Below, piece after piece: positions 1 to 13,048 of a DNA stretch of 64,000 bases. This stretch comes from Hypomesus transpacificus (lineage: Eukaryota; Chordata; Actinopteri; Osmeriformes; Osmeridae). The stretch is from the NCBI RefSeq assembly GCF_021917145.1, contig NC_061065.1, forward strand, positions 9,332,351 through 9,396,350. Reading direction: 5' to 3'. The notes below the pieces were generated by a model, which worked only from the letters and a program-made list of their open reading frames with translations, did not search any database and was not told the DNA's origin. Positions within the stretch are counted from its first letter, which is position 1. Each line of letters opens with the position of its first letter. The translations under genes and the position numbers were made by a program.

Positions 1-2122
1 AGACAGGAAACCAGGGAGCGAGAGGGAGGAAGATGTGCGGGAAATGGCCTGAGAGGAATTCAGAATCAAAGCCAGGCCCCCTGCGTTATGCAGTACCTGG
101 TCAGATACTGGGGCGCCTCCATAATGTACCATCCTGAGTCCTGTCAGCACTGCAAGCCTTAAACACAAAGATCACACAGCGCACAATTTGTGGTAAATCT
201 GGTGCACCGACGACAGGAATAAATCATCGTCCAGCCGCAAACCAGGACCATTGACTTTAGATCACGCTCACGGAGAATCTGAGCATTGTTTGATCAATGC
301 AGCAGCACATCCACATCTGGGAAAATGGCACTGCTGCTGACCACCAACCTCACAGACAGACACCTGCTCAGATGAACTGCCACCCTAAACAAACTACAGC
401 AGAGCATAAGCAAGGATTGTGTGCGCGAACAAGTGTATTAATGTTGAACTTGTCTCTTGCCCTTCCACTCCCCTTCCCTTCATGCCACTGTGAGACTGTG
501 CTCTCCGTATTTCCCTCTCCTCTCTCCGTCCAGTAGTCCCACACTTACCAGAAAAGACAGCTAGAAGTGAGTCGTTAGCCAATGCCGAGATTGCAGCTCA
601 GGCAGGCTCAGGGGACGTTGTTGTTATCTAAGAACCAATCACATGGACCAATGGTGAGAGAAAAAGAGAGACCTTGGAGGGAGACTCCTTGGTGTTTCCA
701 GTGCCAGCATCCCAGGCTAAGCCCCTGACAAGAGTGGGCCTCCAGAGATCTGAAGAAACTTTAGTGAAGCTGCAGATTCAACGTCTCGAGATGCTAATGT
801 GCTGATCCCCAGCAGCTTGCTGTGGGCCAATCCAACTGCACCCCAGAGGCTGGTGTTTGATCAGCTCAGAGGGAGGAAGAAAGAAAGAAAAAACATAACG
901 GTGAACCAGAGCTGCGTTGAGTTCTGTCAAATGTACAACAGGGATCAGTCATTCATCCTGCTTTGGTTTGTTTTCAAACAGGATCAGGAACTAAAGGTGG
1001 CATATCGGATCGGTTCATCTCCTGGTGGGATTAAAGATTCAATGGTTTTCGTTTGGATAAATGATTCACAGAGGAAAGCAAGGAGGGGGCATCCTTGGGA
1101 CATACACTGTTTGTGGCTGATGTTGACCTCTTCTGCGGAGGTGCAGTTCTGTCAGACTGGTGGCTAAGGGTTGGAGCCATAGAAGCTTAGAAGTATTAGC
1201 CTGGTTGAAGTAGCAACAGACTTCTGGGTCAGACGTACATACTTTTTCAAATACATTGAGGTGTTGAGGCATGCTTGATTTAGCTCGCTGGGAGCCACAG
1301 AGCCTGTAGCCAACAAAATAGCCTCTAAAGGTCTAGCCCTGCAATCTAAATCACCTACACTTCAAGTGTTTGGAAAGGATGTTACAGATGTGTATCACCC
1401 AGGGAATGAACCGGATAGACTCTCCTTCTGCCCTTTCAGGATGATGTAATCTACAACAAACAAGCTACTTGATGAGCCGGCTTCCTTGAACACAGTCCTT
1501 CACGTTACCTCAGACGTTTAGACATGAGATCATCTTCGCTCCCCTGAGAACAGAGTGACCTATTCCCTCATCTTCCTGCCCTAGAAACATTTACAAAATT
1601 CACTCACAGAGGAAATAAGCAGTAAATGGGTAATTTTGGTATAAAGGTCTCTACTGAATCAATCTCCTTTTCCTCTTAGTTTTTTCAGTTATTTACTTTC
1701 ATCTAGTTTCCGTTTTTGTTGTCCTCAAAGGTTGCTGTTTGATCTCATAACACCGTACACAGAAAATCGATACACTCTTTCCATTTCTCTCTCTCAATCT
1801 TCAAAAGATTGTCTCCTGAAGTATTTTACTTCAGAGAAATCTCTGAGAGCAAAGTGAAGCAGTTTCTTTTCACATCAGGAAACTTTGTCTCTGTTGAAAA
1901 CCTTGATTTGATACAGTTGACAGTTCCTTGTGAGATAAATAGGGTTACAATTCTAGTGTCCTTTTTTCCTCTACAAGACTTCGTTCTTTCTAGAATTGGA
2001 TAGACTCTAACAATCACATGGAACAACCTTGCATTAGTGTGATGATATAGCTGATGAAGATGATATCTCAAATATAGCTGGACTATAACCTATCCACTAC
2101 CACTCTAAAGAGTATGAATGAG

Positions 2123-2356
2123 CAGGGCCGGTCCTTCCGACATAGGCAGCCGCCTAGGGCGGCATGAAGAGGGGGGCGGCATTTTCCAAGTGCATCCATT
2201 AAATAACCCTCCCGCACTATCAGCAAAGGGCGCTAACCGCACCATGTCATATATGTCCGTGTTGTGGTTGGGGGGGCGGCACCCCAAGAGGGGGGGGGGG
2301 GGGGCTGCTGGTGATAAATCTTGCCTTGGGTGCCAAATGTGCTAGGACCAGTACTG
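2123..2356. mobile_element. Non-autonomous hAT-type element (234 bp)
   Basis: The ends are imperfect inverted repeats: CAGGGCCGGTCCT at the left and the complement of CAGTACTGGTCCT at the right, matching at 10 of 13 positions. They are flanked by 8-bp direct repeats, TGAATGAG (2115-2122) and TGAATGAC (2357-2364), 7 of 8 identical. An 8-bp duplication with CAGGG-type ends is the hallmark of hAT transposons. There is no transposase frame, so it is a MITE-like deletion derivative. It contains a G-rich run near 2290-2305. Confidence 0.75.
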
Positions 2357-4711
2357 TGAATGACACAGTTTGAGAGGTCTGAACCCTCAGCAATCTGCCC
2401 ACTGTCAGGTACATGATGTTTGAAGAACAGTAGAGAATCACATCTACACACATATAGTGCTGTAAGACAACTGTGTCAAAGTTGTGAGCAGGAAAAACAT
2501 TGTTAACAAATCAGTGAGGTTAGCTTTGCCATATTCATATCAACTTCCTGAATTTATAGGCTACATACCACATTAAACCCTTTTTAGTTTTTGGAATGGT
2601 CATCTCCTCTAAACTCTGCTGCCTGTTGTTGTGGGAGTGACAGGATCCTCTGAGGTGTCTGGAGAAAATTACCTCCAAACCTACAAAGTAGGATAATTGT
2701 TCAACAGGACAATAAGTGGGCTGTGATGCTGAACCTGAGGGTGTTTGCCAGTTTGATTTTAAGGGAGGAGGGGGAGAATTCTAATCTCTCCCAAGACACG
2801 TTCAACAGGATGTTGCTGTCAGAAGGCTAAACTGTTGGTGACTGATGGCAGCATATAAATATTCATCTGTAGACAGTTAGTTCACAAACAGCGACAGGGC
2901 CAGAGTGCCAAAGACAGTCAGAAAATAAATAAGTTCCATCCTGAAGAAGACAACAGTCGTGGCGGTGCCGATGGAAAGTGTGCGCCTTGTAGCCCGTTTC
3001 CATAGCGATAGGTCTCTGGTCGGCCCTCAAGACATTATTTGCTACAGCGTTTTGTCGTATTTTAATTCTTCCTTCTTTAGTTTTTGTCGTCCGCTTTTCG
3101 AGAAGATATATGTTGTCGAAAAAAGAATACATTTACAGCATTGTTGCTTCCTCGGTGAAGCAAGAGCAGGATAATGCTGACCCACCCCACTCATTTATAT
3201 TCTCATCTTTTAACTGTGCATACGGATCGACAGTGAATCACCTTCGGGGAGGATGCGCATAACAGCTTTTAAGCGTGCTCACTTTTAAATGTGCTCACAC
3301 GACGAAGATAGTTGTGTAACGTTGTGACGCTGTGACTGTGATCTTGACTATGATTGATGATGGGGAATGAATGAGTGATGGATTATGAAACAGAGATGAA
3401 TTCCTCCTTTTACCAGAGGGAGGTCAATTACTTGTCTTGCATGACATGTCATTCTGAGCCCACCAACTCGCCCATCAGAAATGTGATTGTGTGGTGAGAC
3501 ATCATGAGCGTGTGTGTAAAAGGTCTAAGATTATTGGGTTTTACTTAACATACAAATAAAACTTTGTTACTGTTTTAATATAATAAAAATACCCAGTAAC
3601 CATGGACTTTCCAGGATAAATAGCCTATGCCACGAGTATCATTATACCTACATTGGAATACAGAGCAGTACAAGTTTTTAACTTAACATTTAAAATACAG
3701 AAACAATTCATTCATTTTAAATGGCCTGGGTCCACAGTCAGTGAGCCGTGAGCAGGAGAGAAAGTCAACTATCCAATCTGTATGTGGCAACTCCCTGGGG
3801 TTACATGATTGACCCACTCAAGGGAGGTGCACGCGATTTCAGCAGCTCTCCTAACTCTACTCCCCAAAAGTATAAAAAGTTAGCTATGCTATTATAAGAC
3901 AGTACAGTTAACATTATTATCTTCATGGTCAGTCTACATTGAGAGACAGGAAGTGAGCAGCCTGACACATTCACAGCAACAGAGGATCAACTTAGAGGAG
4001 TTGTGGGTCTATTTTTTAACAGAAAAGTAATTTGAGTGTTTTCTAGATATTTTACATTGTGATATTTTTCAATAGATAAGTGTGTGAGGCAGAGCATTTC
4101 CCTAGCCTATCACTCAGCCGAGCAATCAGGGGCACTTAACTGATTCTCACGTTTTGTTTTGCTGCATTGCAGTAGTCCTTTCCTCTGAGCCTTCACAGTG
4201 GGAGGGAGGATAAGCTGTCCAACAGTTCCTTAAATTCATCACACACAGACATACAAATGTATAAATGATTCACTGTCTGGAATTTAAAGATGGCAATGTG
4301 AGGAAATCCAGATAACCCCCTCTCATTCGTTCAGCCATTTATTCCTCAGGCAAAATCACTTCCTCAATATCCATATAGCTTCCCTCCCCAATCTTTCATT
4401 TTGCTTCAGCTATGAGACGTGGTGGCTTTTATGACACACCATACATCCATCAGAAATATCAATATTAGGGGTATGGGCTTTTATTGAAGTGATTTAGCCA
4501 CATGTCTCAGTGTTCTGCAGTAATGGATGAAAGCATTTCAGTAGTGGTGGAGAAAGATGGCTTGGCTGAGAAGGTGTGGCCAAGATCACAGTATGGATCA
4601 GACGGGTGGGGGTGGATTCAGTTTATCCATCCAGCTTCCTGAGGTCCTCTGGCCAAACACTTAAGGCTTTTGGGAATGCTTTTGTCTCTTCTCATGTAAT
4701 CGTATAAATGA

Positions 4712-4809
4712 GGGTGGGTATAGCTCAGTGGTAGAGCACTTAGCTGCAGATCAAGAGGTTACAGATTCAAATCCCCCTTGGCTTTGGGTGAAAGCGTCTA
4801 CAAAATGAA
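4712..4809 (+). mobile_element. tRNA-Cys-derived SINE
   Basis: The head resembles tRNA-Cys: box A GGTATAGCTCAGTGG (from 4717), an anticodon-loop context CTGCAGATC with GCA at 4746-4748, and box B-like AGATTCAAATC. It is followed by GGGTGAAAGCGTCTACAAAATG, a diverged copy of the tail shared by many fish SINEs. The acceptor-stem arms do not pair, so this is a retroposon relic and not a working tRNA gene. Confidence 0.7.
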
Positions 4810-5895
4810 CATGATGTTTTTGTTATCATTATAACCCCATGGCAATAAGTTCTATTCAGTTTTGATTGATGTTAACTAAAACTCAAAAGAAATATCAGAC
4901 AATGACCTCAGCTTTGTCATGAACAAACAACAATTGACAATTGTTCACAGAAACATATATAATAAATCAAAATAGAGGCGTATCTGTGCCAATTACAGCT
5001 ACAGAAATTGTGAGATCTTAGGTGGAAGAATACAGGGGCACATTCACTGCACACTTGGCCTCTTTCACTTAGCAAGGATTAATAGGATTTAGTTTCAGAC
5101 TTAACATGAAGAGGATAGATGGTCGTAGGGGAATACTTCTCAATACAGCAAAGGACACAGCAAAGTCTTGCAATCAAGTAGACCACATGGCAGTTAATTT
5201 GTTTGTGCATTCCAAAACACTTGATCAGCTTCCTCACACAATTTATTTTGTTTGCCTCTGGGCTTTCAAATTGCCCAACTTTGTGCATCAATAACAGTAG
5301 TGCATCTCTGTTGTTGCTGTAACCTCATATCTGATGTTTGTCAGGGTGGCCTACCCCCGCCAGAGCAACTGAGTGGCATGAATCGAAACATAGTTCATCA
5401 TTTAGGTTGGAGTTTACTCACTACAAAAATTTTGCACAAGCTGAAATGTTAGCTATGTTTGGATAGCTAAACTATATGTTAAACCAGGCTACATTACGTT
5501 ACATTCTCCGCCTCTCACACACCACCATTCTCTTTCACACTTACCATCATATTCTCCTACATACACTACCATTCTCTCTCACACTCCAAATCAAACTCAT
5601 TTGCATCCTCAGCTGGAACCCTCCAGCACCACGGTCCTGCTACCAAAGCCAGACCCAAGCACTCCTCCCAGGGGTGACAGAGAACATATGCCTAACCAAG
5701 CAGAAAGAGTGTCCATTGTCTAATTTAAATGTATTAAATGAGAGTTTAATATGTTTCCTTATATTTTTCCTTTTTGTACAGTTGGAAGTCGACTTAAATT
5801 ATTTTTTTTAAGTTCACATAGCCTACTTATTGACGACTTTAATATATGTAGCCCTAATTATGTTTGTACTTTATACTTTGTAAGTATACTTCAAG

Positions 5896-6079
5896 CAGGG
5901 CCATCGGGCTGGCCATCGGGAGAGTCGGAAAATTTCCCAAACGGCCGGTCAAACGGCCGGTCAAACGGCCGCGGCATAATGCAAAAAATAAATATGTATA
6001 TATATAATAATAATACACGGTCGTGGGCCGGTCTGCGTTTCAAAATCCCGGGCCGTTTTTCAGTCTGAGTCCAGAGCTG
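5896..6079. mobile_element. Non-autonomous hAT-type element (184 bp)
   Basis: The element begins CAGGGCCAT and ends CCAGAGCTG (inverted CAGCTCTGG). Both sides carry a perfect 8-bp target-site duplication, ACTTCAAG (5888-5895 and 6080-6087). The inside is GC-rich with a CGGTCAAA-type direct repeat near 5943-5972 and then an AT-rich core. There is no coding capacity. Confidence 0.8.
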
Positions 6080-6387
6080 ACTTCAAGTATAGTATGTTTT
6101 CGCTTGGGCTGTCAGCCTGTTAATGTACTCAAGTCTGGTTTCTATCCTATGCTGTTTAGAAACAAATTATATTAATCAAATTATATATATAAACAATATA
6201 TATATAACAGGAGCAAATTCCTGTCAACTGTAGATTAGTGCCACTACTTGATTTAATCTCTGGTGAAAAATTATGGGCAAATTATAATTCCAGGCTGAAA
6301 TTATGGCTCTGGATGTGTTGCAGGTCATCCTCCAGTGACACATACAAAATATTTATATATGCAAAATATTTCCATGTGCAATATGTG

Positions 6388-6422
6388 TATGTCACTTTAG
6401 ATAAAAGCATCTGCTAAATTAA
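6388..6422 (+). mobile_element. SINE 3'-tail fragment
   Basis: The segment GTCACTTTAGATAAAAGCAT followed by CTGCTAAATTAAT matches the widespread fish SINE 3' tail. No tRNA-like head remains, so it is a 5'-truncated or decayed copy. Confidence 0.5.
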
Positions 6423-9232
6423 TAAAAGGTACAATAATGTAAATAATAAAGTACATATTACACTTTTCATGGTTAAACCTTTTAGTATAAGTATACAAAC
6501 ACCGTCTGTTGATTTTGAGTTCCTCAGATCCAGATGAGAATACTTTCCACATACACTGAATACTAATATTAATAATGAATGGTGTGTGGGAGGCTGAAAG
6601 ATAATACTGCAATCTGTGCTGCAAATGGCTTTATGGGAGATTTCACACTTGTTGATGTGGGCCACGACTACATTAAGTTAACCCACGTCGTATTTAGACA
6701 GAGTTTTGGCCCTGATTCAGATTTCATTGGGGCTCATCTGGACAAGGCTTCGCCAGAAATTACAATCCATTTACACTGAAATTCATCCAAAAAGTACTCC
6801 ACCCCTTTCAATGGACTGTATTGTTTTCCTGGCTCACGTCCTGTCCTGTTCAATCCTAAAGGCTGAATCAACGCCAAGCCAACCTCAAATGCAACGTTAT
6901 GATAACAACCTACAATCCTATAATAGCCTATCCAGTTGAAATCCTCTAACGTTTCATTTTACTCCACCTGGTGCCTTGTCAAAGCCCATGCTGCTTAACA
7001 TCAAAATATGCCAAAGATTATTATGAATTATTCAGATACTGTTTACCATCATGCTTGTGCTAAAACAGGCTGTGGGACAGTTTTTTTGTGGTTGTTTGGA
7101 TTTTGAATAGTTTGGTTTTGTGATAGTGCCTTAAAATCACAGTAAGAATCAACACTGTGTGCTGAGCAGAAAGTGTAGATTTTACTGCAGAGTCAAAGTG
7201 CTGATTCAGTGAGTTTGGATTAAAGATTGCTATTGATAAAGACCGCATTGGTATCACCACACAATACCCTGAACATTTCCTATCTTTGCCAGCAGATACT
7301 AAAACATACTGTTATCGGCTCTTCACTGAACTTCAATCATAGAGACTGATCTGTTGCAACATTTATTTGTCCTGCTACATGATTTATCGATACCTACACA
7401 GTTACAGAATCCATCATTCGAGACTAAACTGAAACACGATCGCCTGTTTTTGAGTGTGTGAGAAATGTTTTTACTGTCTGAGATGGGAAGAGAAGGTTGA
7501 GAAGAAAGAGCTGTTTTATGTTTTTGTTCTTCTCCATGTTGACAACAAGCTGGAGTCCATCTTTCTTTGATGGGCATTTTAAGTCATTAAAGATCCATGG
7601 CCACATATTTTACTCTGACACGACCAAAATCTGTCTGCAGGGGGCTTTGCTTGGAGCAACAGAGATCCCTTTCATGTACAGAATGAAATCCATGTGATGG
7701 TGGGTTGCAAGTCAAAAATGTTAAAATATGAATCAGTAGACCTATACTGCATGAGTGTATGATAAAAAAAAACATGTTATAATTAACATACGTTTTTTTC
7801 TTTACTGTCAATTCCCTCATGTTTCTGTAATTATTTTGCAGACAGGTTCAGAACCCAGTGTTGTACTGTACTCACCAAGAATTAAATTCCAGCCCAAGCC
7901 CAGGAGTGTTACCATTTGATCTGTGAGCAAAATGTGGGCATAAAACCCCCTCAATCGGAACCTCTTCATCACACAAGCATGATTCCAAATTACCTCTACA
8001 CTTCAAGGATTTTTCCCCTTGGATTTTGCTCTTGTAGTGCATTGATGCCTTAATACCTATTTCAGTTCTAATTATTAAAAAACAAACTGTGTATTTTGTA
8101 ACCCTGACAACAGTTTGGGATTGAAGCATTGAAAACCTCTGAGGGGGATTTAGTCAGTTCTGTTCAACATCTGAGAGACACAGACCAAGAATTATTTGAG
8201 TTCATAATGGTTGTAACTGAATTACATGAAGGAACATCTGTGAGGATTGAAAACACTCATTTTCGAAGAACTTCAAAAGACAGATTCCTCCTTCTGGCTC
8301 TACGTCTTTGAAGACTTTGGTCTTTGAAGACTACTCGCTCCTTTCCAGAGTGTTTTTATCCTCCTTGTGTCGCGCTGAGCCCAACTATGGTTTTAACACA
8401 GCCAGACCTGGTCATGTCTGTTGTCAAACGGGAAAACAGATAGCCAGTAATCTTCATGCAGAAACAAAATTTTAAAGTTGAGTCATACAGAATTGGCTAA
8501 TTAGAGAATAATTTGTAGGGTCTTCCAATGCATCTAAATTCACAGTGGAGTTGTTAGTATCTCACTGGGTTTTAATTGGGATAGAACATAATTAGTTGTC
8601 TGGCGAGTGTCATATTAATTCCAACATGTGTTTTATGCTTGTGCTTCAGCAGAGGAATGCGATGCTATCATTAGCATACATGAGATGTCTCATGTATTGG
8701 GTTGGTGATGTACACATGTTCTAACAGAGCGCTTCTCCAACAACAGATTCCATCCATTTCCAGAACAAGGGAAAGAAAATTTGTGGGAGAGAATTTTTTA
8801 TGAATGTTAAAACTCCAAACAAACTAAATAGTTGGATGTAAACTGGCACCCTTGTAGAGGAATTTATTACCTTTTGAATGAAATGTGTATGACAAGATTA
8901 TTGAACAGTAGTTGCTCACAGAATGTAATCACAACAACATTTAACATGGGGAGTTAAGCCTACAGAAAGTGTCGTTTTTATTGCCAAGGTGTAATATTAA
9001 ATTCGTATTTCATCTTCTGGGAAACAGGTTTTTTAAACAACTCAAGATGCTCCCACAGCAATCGTAATGTGTATATTTTCTAAAACAGTATTGCAGTGAA
9101 CAAGCAATGAAAAAACAAATATGATGCTAAACTAAGATAATCAACTGCCATTTTATATTCTAACTGCCATGCATATAATATGTTTAAGTATAAATAGTAA
9201 AAGTAGGATTTTGGTCGTTAACTATTAAAAAG

Positions 9233-9238
9233 TTTATT
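9233..9238 (-). terminator. Poly(A) signal overlapping the rad51ap2 stop
   Basis: On the minus strand the end of the last exon reads TAC AAA TAA ACT, so AATAAA (TTTATT on plus at 9233-9238) spans the stop codon. If used, the 3' UTR would be only 10-30 nt. No clearer hexamer was noticed close downstream. Confidence 0.45.
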
Positions 9239-12200
9239 TGTAGGGATGCAGCTGTTTGGTTTTAGCCTTCTTTGAGAGACCCACCCTGATTGGACGAGAG
9301 CACGTTTTTAAAGGCTCCAGTCTCTGGTTCTGTTCAGGCTTTCCTGCTGACAGGAAGACAACCACACACAACACTTGATTACTCTCTCTCTGTAATACAT
9401 TCTGTATACTGTATACCGGACTAGTACAGTAAGTTGGTGGCTCCAAATCATCACTGCTACATTAGCTTTGATCGCAGCTTACGGTAATACTTACATCTGG
9501 ACAACTCCACCACACAATTATGGACCCCACTCACCATCCACAACATGCACACACTGACCAGCCAGCAGCCAGTCTACAACAATGCTACATTTCCAGACCA
9601 TTGGTTTAAATGTGGTCACGTAAACTGGGATTCACATCATGAACCTTTGAAGAAAATCGATCTTCTCATAGTGTGTGCTAGTCCTTATTTCTCCAGTCTG
9701 TGTTAGAACTTACTTGTGTTCAAGTGATCCAGGCAGGAGAGCAACATGAAGGCTGGGTCCCAGGCTCGTCCTCCCTGCTCAGCCTTGCTGGGCTCTGGAG
9801 GGACAATATCGACACACCAACATCAACAGGCTGGGAGAGATCCTCCCCTAAGTTGCACACAATTGTTGTTGATAGTTTTGTTGATACTGCCATGACAGTG
9901 ATTATTTTCTGGAGATCATTTAGGTCTTCGGATCATTTAGGATTTATGTAAGATTTTTTTATCTTACATAAATCTTCCTTATTCATAATATGATTAGATT
10001 GATCTAATCTTGTTATCTTATTCATAGGCTAAAACATCAACCATAACTTCTACCACATACGGTAACTACTATGTCAAAACACAGAATAACCATGACTTGG
10101 CAATAACAATGCTAAACCCAGTCTACCTAAGATCTCTTCCCCACCTTTCTGCTTGACTGAAGAGTACATGAGCTCCTCTCCTTCTGAGTGCAGGCTACAG
10201 TCAACTGGCACCTCCTGCTCACAGTCCAGGCTCTCAGCGGCACGTGTCTTCTCTGGTTCAGCACGACTGGTTTTCCGAGTGCCCTCATCATCTCCCATGG
10301 ACGTGTCTCTGGGTGGCTCTGCCGCTGGGCTGCGCGGACGGTCACTGAAGCGTGAAGAAGAAACGTACTCTTCGCTGGGGCTAAGCTCTTTCCCAACGCA
10401 TAGCTCAGTGGCTGCAGCTTTTCCTGAGTCGTGGCTGATCTCGAAGTATATGCTCAGCTCTTCAATGACCAGATCGAACTTCTCCTTCATCTCGAACCTG
10501 GGGTAGTCATTGTCATCGTCGCCAGTATTGATAGAGGACAGTTTATGCTGTGCCTTAGGGTTGTTTTGGGAGCTTCCATAAATCATACAGCCAGACGACT
10601 CAGGGTGCTCTGTGCTCATTACAGAAGGGAGTTTGTGAGAGGTATAGTCTGGGACTTCATTGGATATAATCTCACAGCAAAAGTAGGCGATAGATTCCTT
10701 TAGACAGTCTTCCTTTTCTTCCTCCTGAGGTTTCCCGTTGTATGTGTTCCTCTCTGCTTCAGGGAAGCCATCTTGAATGTGGAGCCCAGGGTTAAACGAC
10801 TGCTTGGGTGAGCTGTGGAGGAGAGGGCTGTGTTCCAGGCCTTCAACCTCGTCATTGTCGAGAGAAAGACGGATCTTTTCGAATGTGTCAAAAGCCACAG
10901 GCGCCCAGTTAGAGAGTACAAGTGGAGCAGATGGTCCAGAGGATCTGTCTCCCTGATGGGCAGAGGTGTCATGCTCATCCTTCTCTGGATGTGAATAAAG
11001 AGCTGGTACCACAGCATCACCAGGGAACACAGGAGTTAGGAAGGAAATGTCCTCATTTTCAATCACAAGTGGCCCTATTTTGTCTCGGTAACCTGCAGAC
11101 AGGTGTTCCCTGGCGGCCTTTTCTCGAAATGTAGCTTCAACAGGTAGTGCTGGCGTAGTCTGTCTCTCTGCCCAGTCGTTGATCCAAGTACTTGTTAAGG
11201 TTTCTGTGATCGCTTGGTGTCCGTGGAGCGTACTGACCTCTTGGACTATCCTGCCAACCTCTAAATCCACTGAATTAACTTGAAATTCAGTCTTAATCAC
11301 TTTCCTTTCATCTACATCTGTTGTCCCCCTGAACGCAGCACGCTCAGCTGGTGAAGGTGAACCCAGGCTGGCGTCCAGCAGGTCTGAGCTTGTAGGAACC
11401 TCACCAGCTGGAGTGGGTTTCTCACACAGGTGTCCGACTGTGTTCAAATATGCTTTGACTTCCTGTGTAGCATTGAAACCCTCCGTAGGGCCAGGTACAC
11501 TGTTGCTAGGAGCCAGTTCTTGATGAGTGATCCCCTGGATGTTGGTGTCAGGTTCCACAGTGGTGGAACAATGGCGCTCCATTGAACGACAAGTGTCTTG
11601 ACTTTCAGATCCCCCCTGTTCTCCATTCAGTTCCTCTAAATGACCCGGCAGTGCAGAGATAATATTCTCACATTGGACAGGCTCAGACAACTTCGGCGAA
11701 GAATATTCTGGAAACGGATAGGATACAGCAAAATCTCTTCTCTCTAAGGAGGATTCGACGCCTGATATCCAATCAAAATGACTGTGTTCCTCCTCTCCAG
11801 CCTCACTGTCGACATTAGAGGAAACTGTAGGACCAATTACAGAGGCAGGGTCCAGATCTGTTTTGTCTCCTCCTTCAGCTGGCTCTTGACTTGAGAACAG
11901 TTTCTCTGTTGTGTGCTGATCATCCAGTTTGCTCTGAGTTTCAATTGTCCTCTCACAGACAGAAAAATCCCATGTCACATTGTGGAGATGATCATTCATA
12001 AGGCCTTCATTGATCTCAGCCCCATTACTGTCTGAATCACTGTGTAATTCACCATCATCAGTCACAACAGAGCAGTCCTCACATGCAACTGTCTCGGCTT
12101 TGGGAGTATTATTCTCATTAATGTAATGGCTGTAAACATGGGCTTCTGTTTCTCCATTACAGATACTTGCATTTGCTTTCACATCTCTCTCCCCTCTGAT

Positions 12201-13048
12201 TACACTTTCATTATTCCCTCCAGCTTCTGAATACCTCCCACAAGAGCTTAATTTGGAGCTGGGTGATTCACAGTCTCTACAATCACTAGGTGAAATGTAA
12301 TTCCCTGCCTTACTCTCGTAGCAGACATTTTGACAGAATCCCACCTCATTTTCATTCAGATTATTCTCTCTACCTTTAAGAAACACTTTGGTCCCACTGT
12401 AAGCGGCAACATCCTCAAACACATTTTCACGAGCAGAGCCTGGTAGAGTATCAGGTCCACCCTCTGCTGAGCTGCAGGCCGTGAGTGGGATTGGACTGTC
12501 TTCACTTTGCTCGGAGGGTGCAAAGTCTTTTGCAGAGGGGTGACCGGCTAAAGTGCATTCAAGTGATTTCCCAGGATGACAGAACTCATGACTCGGGGTG
12601 GCGTCACTTACTGAGTCATCAGAGGTGTGACACTCTGGTGATGTATCTTCAGCAAAATCCTCCACAACGTGGACATTTTTTTTTTCGCCTATAAGTGGAT
12701 TTTGCCTGTCTTTTCCCTGTAGTGGGTCACCTTCTGTACTGTTCAAACAGATTGCATGGGTTCCAAAACTTGTCTGAGACTCTTCATTTCTCTTTGAAGT
12801 TGCTTCAGTGTATTCTTCATGCTGATAGCCTGTGTGTCTGACATTTTCATGGTCAGCTTCAACGCACTTTGTTTGGAAAGTCATCGGTTTGGGAAATTCA
12901 AAACTGATTTTATCAGTGTTGATGTTTGTTATTGTGTAATCTGTCCTTGGCCGTTTGGGCGATAACAAGGCTTCATCTTGTTCCATTGCAGAGCAGCTGT
13001 GTCTCATTTGTATATTATCCATTTCCATTTCACTTTCATACACTGAAC
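9234..13048 (-). CDS. rad51ap2: RAD51-associated protein 2
   Basis: The protein binds RAD51 in meiotic homologous recombination. The large exon runs from an acceptor (..TTTGCAG) with first base 13048 to a donor at 10127 (TTAG|GTAGAC) or 10145 (AAAG|GTGGGG); both leave phase 1. The last exon (9346 or 9343 to the TAA at 9236-9234) continues in frame. Seen: an acidic, Ser-rich, probably disordered protein with FDLVIEELSIYFEIS near the end of the large exon and a C-terminus TCSRPIRVGLSKKAKTKQL then HPYK. Known: mammalian RAD51AP2 has the same FDL.LEEL..FHEIS block, and its end resembles the RAD51-binding motif of RAD51AP1. The neighbour vsnl1 is also conserved. The first ATG in the large exon is at 13028, giving about 1,003 aa; an upstream 5' exon could supply an earlier start. 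The open frame extends to 13106 only through intron. Confidence 0.85.
9941..9974. repeat. 14-bp perfect inverted repeat in the rad51ap2 intron
   Basis: GATTTATGTAAGAT (9941-9954) and its exact complement (9961-9974) are separated by six T. A second smaller palindrome, GATTAGATTGATCTAATC, lies about 15 bases further on. It could be a foldback relic or intronic hairpin; no protein signal. Confidence 0.6.

Larger units (their letters stand above)
1..9233. other. Gene-free flank with transposon and SINE relics
   Basis: I see no coding exon here that combines a long open frame, splice sites and a recognisable protein. Reading frames are short (122 codons or fewer) and of biased composition. The stretch holds two short hAT-type elements (2123-2356 and 5896-6079), a tRNA-Cys-like SINE (4712-4809) and a SINE tail (6388-6422). 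The rest is unique AT-rich sequence. In mammals the side of RAD51AP2 away from VSNL1 is also gene-poor, so an intergenic flank is expected. Unrecognised non-coding exons or enhancers cannot be excluded. Confidence 0.6.

Noticed and set aside
799-1167. 122-codon plus-strand frame
   Set aside because: No recognisable family and no supporting splice structure; likely chance.
4712-4790. Genuine tRNA-Cys gene
   Set aside because: Acceptor and T stems do not pair and a SINE tail follows; other copies (55028-55133) show it is a repeat family.
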